Assembly: GCA_035276475.1 (NCBI GenBank)
Contig: DATELQ010000055.1
Coordinates: forward strand, 1-64,000
DNA from: DATDFB01 sp035276475
GTDB taxonomy: Bacteria > Acidobacteriota > Thermoanaerobaculia > Gp7-AA8
Reading direction: 5' to 3'
Length of the DNA stretch: 64,000 nucleotides
The notes beneath the pieces were generated by a model. It was not told where the DNA came from. It saw only the letters and a program-made list of their open reading frames with translations, and ran no database searches. Both the position numbers and the translations under genes were made by a program. The number at the start of each line of letters is the position of its first letter. The first letter of the stretch is position 1. Positions 6,384 through 15,147 of the stretch are shown piece after piece.

Positions 6384-8843
6384 TCATGTCTCCACGTTCA
6401 AGAACAGATAAATCGCCGCGATGGCAAAGACGATATTCGCGCTCCACGCGCTCAGGAGCGCCGGCAGGTTTCCGACCTCGCCGAACTTCGTGAAGATGCT
6501 GTAGACCCCCCAGTACCCAATCCCCAAAAGCAGGGCGATGAAGAAGCCGTACAGCGCGCCGCGGCGGCCCATGCGGAACGCGAACGGCAGCGCGATCAGC
6601 GCCATGACCACGCTGATGAACGGCCACGACGTCTTCTGATACAGCTTCACCGTCAGCTCCTCGGCCGAGTACCCGGAGCGGCGGATCGTCTCGATGTAGC
6701 GGCGCAGCTGCGCGAACGTCATCTGCTCCGGCGACTTCACCTCCGTCGCGAAGTCGTCGGGCCGCTCGGCGTAGTACAGCCGCAGCGGCGCCGCGATCGG
6801 CGAATACACCGTCCGCCCGTCGTCGCTGAACGAGCGCATCCAGCCGCCCTGGAACACCCATCCCTTGCCGTCCCACGTGGCCCGCTCCGCGTACACGCGG
6901 CGCGTGAGGCGGAACTCCTTCGGGTGAAACTCCAGCACCTGCACCTGTGAGAGCTGCTTGGCGTTGTTGTCGTAGGAGAGGAAATTGATGATGTAGCGCC
7001 CGTTCTTGCCGAGGAACCAGAGCTTCTGCTGCTGCGTCGCCGCCTGCATCGCAATCGGTCCCTTGCCGACGATCTTGTTGTGCAGCTGGTCGACGCGCTG
7101 GTTCGCGTAGGGGAGCACGAAGTCGAGCATCAGGTAGGCGAGGATGGCGATGATCGAGGCGATGAAGACGACCGGCAGGGCCACGCGGTAAAGCGACACC
7201 CCGCCCGACTTGAGCGCCGTCACCTCGTTGTTCTTCGACATGATGCCGAACGTCACCAGCGTAGAGACCAGCACCGTGATCGGAAGCGTCCAGTGGAGAA
7301 TCTGGAAGATGTTGAAGCGGTAATAAGCCAGCACGGTGTGGAAGGCGATCTGGTTCGCGCGGATGTCGCGCGCGAGCTGCGTGTAGTCGACGATGATGAA
7401 GAGCGTGATCGTCGAGATCAGCACCAGCGCCAGCACCTTCGTGAACTCGCGGAGGATGTAGCGGTCGAGGATGTTCGGGAACGTGATGTCGAGCCGGTTG
7501 AGGATCACGGGTTCTTCGTCGACGGCGATCTGCGCGGCGGAGACGACCGGCGCCGGCGCGGCCGACTCGCGGCGGCGGCGCAGCGCATCCGGAATCCGGC
7601 GCCACAGCGGCGTGCGGTCCGACTTGAAGCCGGTCTCGCGGTTGGCGCGCGCCAGGAGCCAGATCCCGAGCACCAGGAGGAGGACGTTCGGCGTCCACAT
7701 GCCGACGGCGGGGGAGACTTTGCCGCTCTGCGCCATCGCCTCGCCGTTGTTGATGAGGACGTAGTAGAACAAGATGATCGCGATACTTAAAGAAAAACCT
7801 GAGCTTTTGCCGCCGCGGCGGTTCGTGATCCCGAGCGGCAGCCCGAGGATGCCGAAGACGAGACAGGCGAACGGGATGGCGAACTTCTTGTGAATCTCGA
7901 CCATGGCCGTCCGGTAGGCCTCCTCGAACACCGGCCCGCGCTTCACGAACTGCGCGGAGACCTTGGCCTGGTCGATGAGCTCGCGGAGGTTGAGCTCGCG
8001 CATGGAGCGGATGTAGACGCCCTGGGAGCCGGAGAACTTGTCCGGCAGCTTCATCCGCTGCGTGGCGTTGATCGTCCGGTCGTAGCGGTCGGGCCTCTTC
8101 GGGTCCCAGACGTGCGTCTCGGCGTTGTTGAGGTTCATCCAGACCTCTTTGGAAGGCCCGACGATCGACAGCGTGCCGCTCTCGGCGACGATGACTTTGG
8201 TCGACGAGCGTCCCTGCGAGAACGGCAGGGCTTGCTCGGCGGCCGCCGCGGCCTCGACCTGCTGCTGGACGGTCGCCGGGGCCGGCTTCATGTCGTCGGC
8301 GGACCGGCTGTCAGCGACGAAGACGCCTTTCCAGAGGCCGGTCGAGGGATCGATGTCGTTGACGTAGATGACGAGGTTCTCGTACTCGGCGTAGAAGACG
8401 CGCGGCTTGATCTCTTTCTCGATCGACGACGTGAAAACCTCGGCGCGCAGCGCCGCGAGCTGGGTGTTGCCGCGCGGCAGGAGGACGTTCATCAGGTAGA
8501 AGTTGAGGAGGAACGTGAGGAAGCTGAAGAGGAAGACCGGACGGTAGATCGTGCGCGTGGAGATGCCGAGGGCGCGCATGGCGATGATCTCGGAATCGGC
8601 GGAGAGGCGGCCGATGGCGATGAGGATCCCGAACAGCAGCGACATCGGCACGGTCAGGACGACGATGTGCGGCAGCGACAGCAGCAGGAGCTTGCCGACG
8701 ACCGCGCCCGGCAGGGAGCGCTTGATGATCATCCCGGCGAAGTCGAAGAGGCTCCGCATCAGGATGATGAAAGTGTAGAAGGAAAAGCCGAGCAAGGTCG
8801 GCGCGATCATTTCCTTGAAGATGTATCGGGAGAGGATCTTCAT
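6384..8843 (-). CDS. LPS-export ABC permease, LptF-LptG fusion
   Basis: 819 residues, about twice the size of LptF or LptG (about 360-400 each). Both halves are LptF/LptG permeases. Residues 1-410 begin MKILSRYIFKEMIAPTLLGF and end with three helices (IILFYYVLINNGEAMAQSG). A charged Ala/Pro linker follows (about 415-450). A second complete copy begins near residue 455 (NILDRYILREFTKVLALV), with its own periplasmic beta domain and C-terminal helices. Together they would form the inner-membrane channel extracting LPS for transport to LptC, powered by LptB (gene at 31614). The frame is open throughout, so this is one polypeptide, not adjacent genes. Confidence 0.88.
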   Translation of the reverse strand: MKILSRYIFKEMIAPTLLGFSFYTFIILMRSLFDFAGMIIKRSLPGAVVGKLLLLSLPHIVVLTVPMSLLFGILIAIGRLSADSEIIAMRALGISTRTIYRPVFLFSFLTFLLNFYLMNVLLPRGNTQLAALRAEVFTSSIEKEIKPRVFYAEYENLVIYVNDIDPSTGLWKGVFVADSRSADDMKPAPATVQQQVEAAAAAEQALPFSQGRSSTKVIVAESGTLSIVGPSKEVWMNLNNAETHVWDPKRPDRYDRTINATQRMKLPDKFSGSQGVYIRSMRELNLRELIDQAKVSAQFVKRGPVFEEAYRTAMVEIHKKFAIPFACLVFGILGLPLGITNRRGGKSSGFSLSIAIILFYYVLINNGEAMAQSGKVSPAVGMWTPNVLLLVLGIWLLARANRETGFKSDRTPLWRRIPDALRRRRESAAPAPVVSAAQIAVDEEPVILNRLDITFPNILDRYILREFTKVLALVLISTITLFIIVDYTQLARDIRANQIAFHTVLAYYRFNIFQILHWTLPITVLVSTLVTFGIMSKNNEVTALKSGGVSLYRVALPVVFIASIIAILAYLMLDFVLPYANQRVDQLHNKIVGKGPIAMQAATQQQKLWFLGKNGRYIINFLSYDNNAKQLSQVQVLEFHPKEFRLTRRVYAERATWDGKGWVFQGGWMRSFSDDGRTVYSPIAAPLRLYYAERPDDFATEVKSPEQMTFAQLRRYIETIRRSGYSAEELTVKLYQKTSWPFISVVMALIALPFAFRMGRRGALYGFFIALLLGIGYWGVYSIFTKFGEVGNLPALLSAWSANIVFAIAAIYLFLNVET

Positions 8844-8871
8844 CAGTTTCCACAGCGTCTGTTAAGAAGGA

Positions 8872-9822
8872 TTATGTAAATTGAGCGGTGATCTCCACCA
8901 CGTCGGATAATACCGCCGCCGCCGTCGGCAGCGACCCCGCTCCCTTTCCGGCGAACAACATCTCTCCCACCGCCCTCCCTCGCACCAGCACGGCGTTGTT
9001 CTCTCCCTTCGCCGCGGCCAGCGGATGTTGCTCCGGCAGCTCCCGGCGCTCAACGCGCAGCTCCACGCCGCCGCCAACGCGCCGCGCCGTGGCCACATGC
9101 CGCACGACGCTGCGCCGCGACCGCGCCCCCTCGACCTCGGCGAGCGTGACGTCGCGGATTCCGTGCACGCGGACAGAGCGCACCGGCGCATCGAATGCCA
9201 CGCCGGCCAGGATCCGCAACTTCTGCGCCGCGTCGTGGCCGTCGATGTCGAGCGCCGGGTCGGCCTCGGCGAAGCCTTTCGCCTGCGCCTCGGCCAGCGC
9301 GTCATCGAAGTCGAGTCCGTCGTCCTCCATCCGCGTCAGGACGTAGTTGCAGGTGCCGTTGAGAATCGCCGCGATCGACTCGATGGAGTCGCCGGCCAGG
9401 CCGCGCTGCAGCGCGCGGACGACCGGCACGCCGCCGCAGACGCTGGCCTCGAATCCGATGCGGACGCCGCGGCGCCGGCCGGCGGCGAAGAGCTCGCGCC
9501 CCTCGGCCGCCAGGAGCGCCTTGTTTGCCGTCACGATGTGGCGCCCGAGGTCGATGGCGCGGCGGACGTACGCGCCGGCGCAGTGCACGCCGCCGACGAG
9601 CTCCACGACGACGTCGACCTCGGCGTCGATGACGTCGAGCGCCGAGGTCGTGAGCAGCGCCCGATCGACGCCGCGGGGTTTGTCGACGTCGCGCACGAGG
9701 ATCTTCGAGATCTCCAGCTCGACGCCCGTCCGCGCGCGGATGCGCTCGCGCTCGCGGTCGACGAGCTGGACGAAGCCGCGGCCGACGGTGCCGCAGCCGA
9801 GGAGTCCGATGCGCGCGCGCAT
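8872..9822 (-). CDS. hom: homoserine dehydrogenase, short form without ACT domain
   Basis: 316 residues; NAD(P)H reduction of aspartate semialdehyde to homoserine for Met and Thr. Rossmann motif GLLGCGTVGRGF is at the N-terminus. Family signatures follow: TANKALLA, FEASVCGGVPVVRAL, ILNGTCNYVLTRM and AEADPALDIDGHDAAQKL (catalytic Asp/Lys region). It ends at SDVVEIT without the roughly 100-residue C-terminal ACT domain of feedback-regulated enzymes. It shares a TGATG junction with the trans-sulfuration gene upstream, so the two are co-translated. Confidence 0.88.
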   Translation of the reverse strand: MRARIGLLGCGTVGRGFVQLVDRERERIRARTGVELEISKILVRDVDKPRGVDRALLTTSALDVIDAEVDVVVELVGGVHCAGAYVRRAIDLGRHIVTANKALLAAEGRELFAAGRRRGVRIGFEASVCGGVPVVRALQRGLAGDSIESIAAILNGTCNYVLTRMEDDGLDFDDALAEAQAKGFAEADPALDIDGHDAAQKLRILAGVAFDAPVRSVRVHGIRDVTLAEVEGARSRRSVVRHVATARRVGGGVELRVERRELPEQHPLAAAKGENNAVLVRGRAVGEMLFAGKGAGSLPTAAAVLSDVVEITAQFT

Positions 9823-10967
9823 CAGGCCACCGCCTCGCACGCCACTTCGAGCGCCGCGTCGAGCGCTTCGATGAGGTCGCGCACGTCCTCGAGGCCGACC
9901 GACAGCCGGATCAGCCCGTCGCCGATGCCGACGCGCCGCCGCACCTCTGGCTCCATCGAGGCATGCGTCATCGTCGGCGGATGACAGAAGAGCGACCGCA
10001 CGCTGCCGAGGGATTCGGCGAGCGTCCAGAGCTTGACCTCCTTGGCAAACGCCTTCGCCGCATCGAGGCCGCCGTCGATCTCGAACGAGACGATTGCCCC
10101 GAAACGCGTCATCTGCCGCCGCGCCACGGTGTCGCGGTCGGGATAGAAAACACGCTCGACGCGCGGGTGCTCGCGCAGGAACGCCGCGATCTGCTCCGCG
10201 TTCGCGCAGTGCTTGTCGACGCGCAGTCCGAGGGTCTTCACGCCGCGGAGGATCAGAAAGCAGTCGTTCGGACCGGGCACGCTGCCGACGGCGTTCTGGA
10301 AGAACTTCAGCTCGGTCCAGAGGGCCTGATCGTCCGTGATGACGGCGCCGCCGAGGGCGTCGCTGTGGCCGTTGATGTACTTCGTCGTGGAGTGGATGAC
10401 GATGTCGGCGCCGAGTGCGATCGGCTGCTGCAGCACCGGCGTGGCGAAGGTGTTGTCGACGACGGTGAGCACGCGGTGGCGCTTGGCGATGGCGGCGCAC
10501 GCGGCGATGTCGGTCACGCGCACGAGCGGATTCGACGGCGTCTCCAGCCAGAGCAGCTTCGTCTCCGGCCGGATCGCCGCCTCGATCGCGTGGAGGTCGC
10601 AGGCATCGACGAAGCTGAAGTCGACGCCGAATTTCCGGAAGAGTTTCGTGAAGATGCGCCAGGCACCGCCGTAGAGGTCCTGCGTGGAGACGACGTGGTC
10701 GCCGGCGTGAAGGATCGACAGGACGTTGTGAATCGCGGCCATGCCGGTGGCAAACGCGAGCCCGTATCGCGCGCCCTCCAGTGCCGCGAGGTTCTCCTCG
10801 AGCGCGCGGCGCGTCGGGTGCTCCGTGCGCGAGTAGCCGTAGCCGCCGAGGTGGACGCCCGGCTCGGCCTGGCGGAAGGTGGAGGTCTGGTAGATCGGGG
10901 TGCAGACGGCGCCGGTCTCGTCGTCGCGATGGCCGGCGTGGATGGCGAGCGTATCGAAGCGGTACAT
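9822..10967 (-). CDS. metB: trans-sulfuration PLP enzyme (cystathionine gamma-synthase / homocysteine synthase type)
   Basis: 381 residues of the Cys/Met-metabolism PLP family. The PLP lysine is in IHSTTKYINGHSD; WLETPSNP and the FATGMAAI segment near the N-terminus are typical. Pairing with homoserine dehydrogenase supports a role in methionine synthesis from an O-acylhomoserine. Gamma-synthase, sulfhydrylase and gamma-lyase cannot be separated by eye, so the symbol is tentative. Start is ATG 10967 with AGGAGG 8 nt upstream; an in-frame GTG at 10988 lies upstream of that site and is rejected. A long leader upstream contains a Met-rich short reading frame. Confidence 0.8.
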   Translation of the reverse strand: MYRFDTLAIHAGHRDDETGAVCTPIYQTSTFRQAEPGVHLGGYGYSRTEHPTRRALEENLAALEGARYGLAFATGMAAIHNVLSILHAGDHVVSTQDLYGGAWRIFTKLFRKFGVDFSFVDACDLHAIEAAIRPETKLLWLETPSNPLVRVTDIAACAAIAKRHRVLTVVDNTFATPVLQQPIALGADIVIHSTTKYINGHSDALGGAVITDDQALWTELKFFQNAVGSVPGPNDCFLILRGVKTLGLRVDKHCANAEQIAAFLREHPRVERVFYPDRDTVARRQMTRFGAIVSFEIDGGLDAAKAFAKEVKLWTLAESLGSVRSLFCHPPTMTHASMEPEVRRRVGIGDGLIRLSVGLEDVRDLIEALDAALEVACEAVA

Positions 10968-11046
10968 GCGTGTGCCCTCCTGTGGCACGAATCCGTGCGG
11001 TGGATGGAGAACAAAAGACGGAGGGACCCGGGTCGGCAGACGACGT

Positions 11047-11112
11047 CTACGCGTCAGCGCCCGGGCTGCGCATCACCATTCGGCCCATGAGTGTGGCGGT
11101 GACACGGTGCAT
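11047..11112 (-). promoter_or_regulatory. Met-rich short reading frame in the metB leader (possible attenuator)
   Basis: On the minus strand, 80 nt before metB, a 21-codon frame reads M-H-R-V-T-A-T-L-M-G-R-M-V-M-R-S-P-G-A-D-A-stop, with four Met codons. A TATGCT -10-like box lies 16 nt upstream of its ATG. Downstream are two CCCGGG-centred palindromes that could pair with each other or separately. No Shine-Dalgarno was seen for the short frame. The arrangement fits a methionine-sensing leader, but chance is not excluded. Confidence 0.25.
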
Positions 11113-11156
11113 GTTGGGCGCGGACGGTAGCATAATCGCGGGAAAAACAACAAGTA

Positions 11157-11243
11157 GGTGACGGGGAACAGGAAACGGGTGACAGGTGGTGTTCTCGCGA
11201 CGGCACGACCTGTCCCCTGTTCCCTGTCCCCTGTCCCCTGTTC
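11157..11243. repeat. heptad inverted array A (5 + 5 heptamers)
   Basis: Left arm 11157-11191 is five 7-mers (GGTGACG GGGAACA and three more of the form GGNNRYG/A). Right arm 11209-11243 is five 7-mers CCTGTCC or CCTGTTC, the inverted word. The spacer is 17 nt. The array lies in the divergent metB / acyl-CoA synthetase gap, ending 12 nt before the latter's ATG. Positions 11154-11188 match the minus strand of array E (49203-49169) at 33 of 35 bases. Confidence 0.85.
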
Positions 11244-11254
11244 GCGGAGGCTCG

Positions 11255-12841
11255 ATGCACTCTGTCATGCAAGACTTCCCGCTCACGCTGCACCACATCG
11301 TCTGGCGGATGGAGAAGCTCTTCGCGCGGAAGGAGATCGTGACGAAGCGCGAGCACGGTCTGCACCGCTACACGTACGCCGACCTCGCCGCCCGCGCCCG
11401 CCGCCTCGCCGCCGCCCTCACCCGCCTCGGCGTCGAGCGCGGCGACCGCGTGGGCACGTTGGCCTGGAACAACTACCGCCACGTGGAGCTCTACTACGCC
11501 GTGCCGTGCATGGGCGCGGTGCTGCACACGCTGAATCTGCGCCTCTCGCCGGAGCAGCTCGCCTTCATCGCCAACGACGCCGGCGACTCGGTCATCGTCG
11601 TCGACGAGTCGCTCCTGCCGCTGCTGGAAAAGTTCCGCGCTGACGTCCGCACTCTCAAGCACGTCATCGTCATGAACGACGACGACTACGAGCGCCTGCT
11701 TGCCGCGGAGTCCGACGACTTCGTCTGGCCCGAGCTCGACGAGCGTGCGCCGGCGGCGATGTGCTACACGTCGGGCACGACCGGGCATCCGAAGGGCGTG
11801 GTCTACAGCCATCGCTCGACGTTCCTGCACTCGATGTCGATGCAGCTCGCCTCGACGCTCGCCGTCACCGAGTCCGACGTGCTGCTGCCGATCGTCCCGA
11901 TGTTCCACGCCAACGCCTGGGGCCTGCCGTACGCCGCGGCGATGGCCGGCGCGTCGTTCATCCTCCCCGACCGCTGGATGGGCGACGCCGAGGCGATGAT
12001 CGAGCTGGCCATCGACGAGAAGGCGACGTGGATCGGCGCGGTGCCGACGATCTGGGTGGCGATCCTCGCCCGCCTGAACGGCCGCAAGCTGCACGTCCGC
12101 GAGGCGATGTCCGGCGGCTCGGCCGTGCCGCGCGTGCTCTTCGAGTCGCTCGACCGCGAGGGCATCCGTCTCGTGCACGCCTGGGGGATGACCGAGACCT
12201 CCCCTCTCGCGACATGGTGCCAGCCGCGGAGCTGGCATGACGGAGAGTTGCTCTCGGTGCGCGTGACGCAAGGTCCGCCGGTGCCGGGCGTGGAGCTGCG
12301 CATCTGCGATCTCGACAGCGGCGCGGAGCTGCCGTGGGACGGCGTGGCGTTCGGCGAGATTCAGGTGCGCGGGCCGTGGGTCTGCGCCGGCTATCACAAC
12401 GGCGCCGATCCGACGCGCATGACGCCCGACGGCTGGTTCCGCACCGGCGACGTGGCCTCGGTTTCGCCCGACGGCTACGTGACGATCGTCGACCGCGCCA
12501 AGGACGTGATCAAGTCGGGCGGCGAGTGGGTGTCGTCCGTGGAGCTGGAGAACGCCATCATGGCCCATCCGAAGGTGCTCGAAGCGGCGGTGATCGGCCT
12601 CGCCCACCCGACGTGGCAGGAGCGCCCGGTCGGCTACGTCGTCCCTCGCCCGGAGTTCCGCGGCGACCTTTCCGCCGACGAGATCCTCGGGCATCTGTCA
12701 CAGCACTTCATGAAGTGGTGGATCCCCGACGAGATCCGCTTCATCGACGAGGTGCCGAAGACGTCGGTCGGAAAGTTCGACAAGAAGGCGCTGCGGGCGC
12801 GCGCGGAGCCGCTGCGCGATCAGCGCGGCAGCGGCGCCTGA
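11255..12841 (+). CDS. fatty-acyl-CoA synthetase (AMP-forming)
   Basis: 528 residues of the ANL superfamily, activating a fatty acid to acyl-CoA through acyl-AMP. Motifs in order: P-loop YTSGTTGHPKGVVYSH, the GMTETSP motif, GWFRTGDVAS with the hinge region VDRAKDVIKSGGEWVSSVEL, and the catalytic C-terminal lysine in KTSVGKFDKK. Closest in feel to medium/long-chain ligases; chain length is not readable. Start is ATG 11255 with GGAGG 5 nt upstream, just after array A. The 3' end overlaps the convergent spermidine-synthase-like gene by 22 bp. Confidence 0.85.
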   Translation: MHSVMQDFPLTLHHIVWRMEKLFARKEIVTKREHGLHRYTYADLAARARRLAAALTRLGVERGDRVGTLAWNNYRHVELYYAVPCMGAVLHTLNLRLSPEQLAFIANDAGDSVIVVDESLLPLLEKFRADVRTLKHVIVMNDDDYERLLAAESDDFVWPELDERAPAAMCYTSGTTGHPKGVVYSHRSTFLHSMSMQLASTLAVTESDVLLPIVPMFHANAWGLPYAAAMAGASFILPDRWMGDAEAMIELAIDEKATWIGAVPTIWVAILARLNGRKLHVREAMSGGSAVPRVLFESLDREGIRLVHAWGMTETSPLATWCQPRSWHDGELLSVRVTQGPPVPGVELRICDLDSGAELPWDGVAFGEIQVRGPWVCAGYHNGADPTRMTPDGWFRTGDVASVSPDGYVTIVDRAKDVIKSGGEWVSSVELENAIMAHPKVLEAAVIGLAHPTWQERPVGYVVPRPEFRGDLSADEILGHLSQHFMKWWIPDEIRFIDEVPKTSVGKFDKKALRARAEPLRDQRGSGA

Positions 12842-15147
12842 CGGATGGCCTCGATGAACGGCCGCGCCTGCGGCTCGACGCGCAGCGGCGCGGGGCGGGC
12901 CACGCTGCGCAGGAGATAGGCGTTGGCGGCCGAAAGATTTTCACGCCTTAAGTTGTAGCGCGGCGAACGGTACTCGAGCCAGCGGTTGCGGTCGGTGTTG
13001 ACCGGCGCGTTCGCGGCGGCGAGCAAGCGCGGCACGTCGTCCTCCGATAACAAACGATCGCGCAGCACGAGGCGCATCATCGACGGGCCGACGGCGTCGA
13101 GGCCGCGGCGCAACGCCTCGGCGCGCAGCACCTGCGGCTCCGTCGTGGCCACGACGACGCCTTGCTCGCCGACGACCCAGAAGCTGACGTACGGAAAGAC
13201 GCTGCGCACGCTGCCGATCGCCGAGGCCAGCTCGTACGCGGTGAGGTGGTGCATCTGCAGCCACTGCTGCATCACGCCGTGCGGCTTCAGCCGCGCCGCG
13301 GCGGCGCGATAGAAGTCGCGGCTGTAGAGGTTCGTCGCGCCGGCGAACCACATGCTGCTGATCTCCATCGTGATCATGTCGTATTGCCGGTCGTGGAGCT
13401 GCAGCACGTTGCGGCCGTCCTCGACGAGGGTGCGGACGTTGGGGTGCTCGAGCACGCGGCCGTTGACGTGCGGGAACCACTCGCGCGCCGCGGCCACCAT
13501 GCCCGGCGCGATCTCGGCGACGTCGATGCGGGAAAAACCGAGGCGGTGCACGACGCTGGCGGAGTGCCCGGTGCCGAGGCCGATGACCAAGGCGTCGTCG
13601 AAGTGGACGACGTGCAGTGCCGGGACAAGGGCGAAGCCGCTCTGAGCGACGACTTCGCCGCTGTCGTTGCCCTGAAATTTGCCGTTGGTGAGGAGGACGC
13701 GCATCGCGCCGTTTTGCACGACCGTCGTGACGCCGCCGGCGGCGTCTTCGTGAAAGAAGAGCAGACGCGAGTCGGGACGGACGAACGCCGGTGAGAAGTA
13801 GACGTTCTCCCCCGAGGTGAGCCGCAGATGGTCCCAATGCGGCGCGAGACCGGCCAGGAGCAGCGTGAGGAGGGCGAAGACGAGGCCGACGGCGCGGCGC
13901 TGCGGCGCGCCGGCGATGAAGGCGGCGGCGCCGGCGAGCGCGTAGACGATGGCGATGGCCAGGAGCGACGCCTCCGAGCCGACGCGCGGGATGAAGACGA
14001 AGGCGGCGACGAGTGCCCCCGCGCAACAGCCGACGGCGTTCGCCGCGGTCATGGCGCCCGCGGTCCTCCCCTGCTCGGCGAGCGGAAACTCGCGCAGGCG
14101 GAAGAGCATCGGCAGCACGCTGCCGAGGACGAGGGAGACCGGCGCGACGAGGACGAAGGCGATGAGCGTCCGCAGCGTCTCCGCCGCGGCGAACGAGCGC
14201 AGCCCGCCGCCGAGCGTCGTGAAGAGATGCGGCACGTGCGGCCACGCCGTTTGCTGCAGCGCGAGGAGCGCCCCGCCGGCGATGAAGGCGAACGCCGGCA
14301 GGGCCAGCGGGATGGCGTCGTCGCCGCGCGCCAGGCGCGAGGCGACGGTGCTGCCGATGAACAGCCCGCCCAGAACGGCGAAGAGCATCGCCGCGAAGGC
14401 GTAGACGCTGTTGCCGCAGACGGTGGCGATGAGGTGCGTCCAAACGACTTCGAGGGCGAAGAAGAGGAGGCCGGAGGCGAAGGCGGCCACGATGAGCAAA
14501 CGGGCTCGCGGCTGCAGGCTTTCGCCGGGCTCTTGGCTCTCCACTCTCAGCTCTCGGGCCCTGCCGCCCGGCCATGCGACCGCGGCAACGGCGAGATCGA
14601 TGCAGCCCGCCAGCAGCAATCCCTTGTCGAGTCCCACCGTCGCGAAGACGGCGTACGGCGCCGCGCCGGCGGCGATCGTCGCGCCGAGGAGATTCAGCGC
14701 GTAGAAGCACGTCACCGCGCGGCGGTCGCCGGCGATGAAGTCGACCATCGCCGGGAACGTCGCCCCCATCAGGATCGTCGGCGGGAGGATCCACGCCGAG
14801 GCGACGAGGAGGCGCGCCGCCTCGAGCGCCGCGAAGTTGTCCGCGGAGGCGCGGAGCAGCGGGAGGAACGCCGCCGTCAGATGCTCGAAGGCGAGATAGA
14901 GCATCAGCGCCCACAGTCCGACGCCGAGCTCGAGGGTCGCGTAGACGCGCAGCGGCGCCGCGCGGCGGAGGAAGCGATAGGCCCAGCCGCCGATGGTCAG
15001 CCCGGCGAAGTAGATGGAGAGCACCGCGGCGGCGGCGTGCACCGTCGTGCCGAGGAGCGGCTCGAGGAGCTTCTCGAAGGCCTGCTCGGCCATCAGCGCC
15101 GACGCGCCGGTGAGGATGAAGAGGATTCCGGCGGTCCGGCGCTGCAT
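12820..15147 (-). CDS. polytopic membrane protein with C-terminal spermine/spermidine-synthase-like domain
   Basis: 775 residues. The first half (about 1-430) is a two-block transporter-like membrane domain with many helices. The second half is a SpeE-like methyltransferase fold: VIGLGTGHSASVVHRLGFSRI (nucleotide-binding loop) and YDMITMEISSMW. Such fused proteins are common in environmental genomes; whether they make polyamines is unknown. The loop between the two membrane blocks (about residue 195-210, RARELRVESQEPGESLQ) is encoded by a single-arm heptad array (14527-14561). Start ATG shares a TGATG junction with the GNAT gene upstream. Confidence 0.75.
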   Translation of the reverse strand: MQRRTAGILFILTGASALMAEQAFEKLLEPLLGTTVHAAAAVLSIYFAGLTIGGWAYRFLRRAAPLRVYATLELGVGLWALMLYLAFEHLTAAFLPLLRASADNFAALEAARLLVASAWILPPTILMGATFPAMVDFIAGDRRAVTCFYALNLLGATIAAGAAPYAVFATVGLDKGLLLAGCIDLAVAAVAWPGGRARELRVESQEPGESLQPRARLLIVAAFASGLLFFALEVVWTHLIATVCGNSVYAFAAMLFAVLGGLFIGSTVASRLARGDDAIPLALPAFAFIAGGALLALQQTAWPHVPHLFTTLGGGLRSFAAAETLRTLIAFVLVAPVSLVLGSVLPMLFRLREFPLAEQGRTAGAMTAANAVGCCAGALVAAFVFIPRVGSEASLLAIAIVYALAGAAAFIAGAPQRRAVGLVFALLTLLLAGLAPHWDHLRLTSGENVYFSPAFVRPDSRLLFFHEDAAGGVTTVVQNGAMRVLLTNGKFQGNDSGEVVAQSGFALVPALHVVHFDDALVIGLGTGHSASVVHRLGFSRIDVAEIAPGMVAAAREWFPHVNGRVLEHPNVRTLVEDGRNVLQLHDRQYDMITMEISSMWFAGATNLYSRDFYRAAAARLKPHGVMQQWLQMHHLTAYELASAIGSVRSVFPYVSFWVVGEQGVVVATTEPQVLRAEALRRGLDAVGPSMMRLVLRDRLLSEDDVPRLLAAANAPVNTDRNRWLEYRSPRYNLRRENLSAANAYLLRSVARPAPLRVEPQARPFIEAIRQAPLPR
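14527..14561. repeat. heptad array G, single arm, inside a coding region
   Basis: Five consecutive 7-mers, plus strand GGGCTCT TGGCTCT, then CCACTCT, CAGCTCT, CGGGCCC; the minus strand word is AGAGCYN. It lies in frame in the loop between the two membrane halves of the gene 12820-15147, where the encoded peptide is polar and unlike its hydrophobic surroundings. Confidence 0.6.

Noticed and set aside
10968..11130. SAM or SAH riboswitch upstream of metB
   Set aside because: I could not match the leader to a known SAM/SAH consensus by eye. Only the Met-rich frame and CCCGGG palindromes stand out; a covariance-model search would decide.
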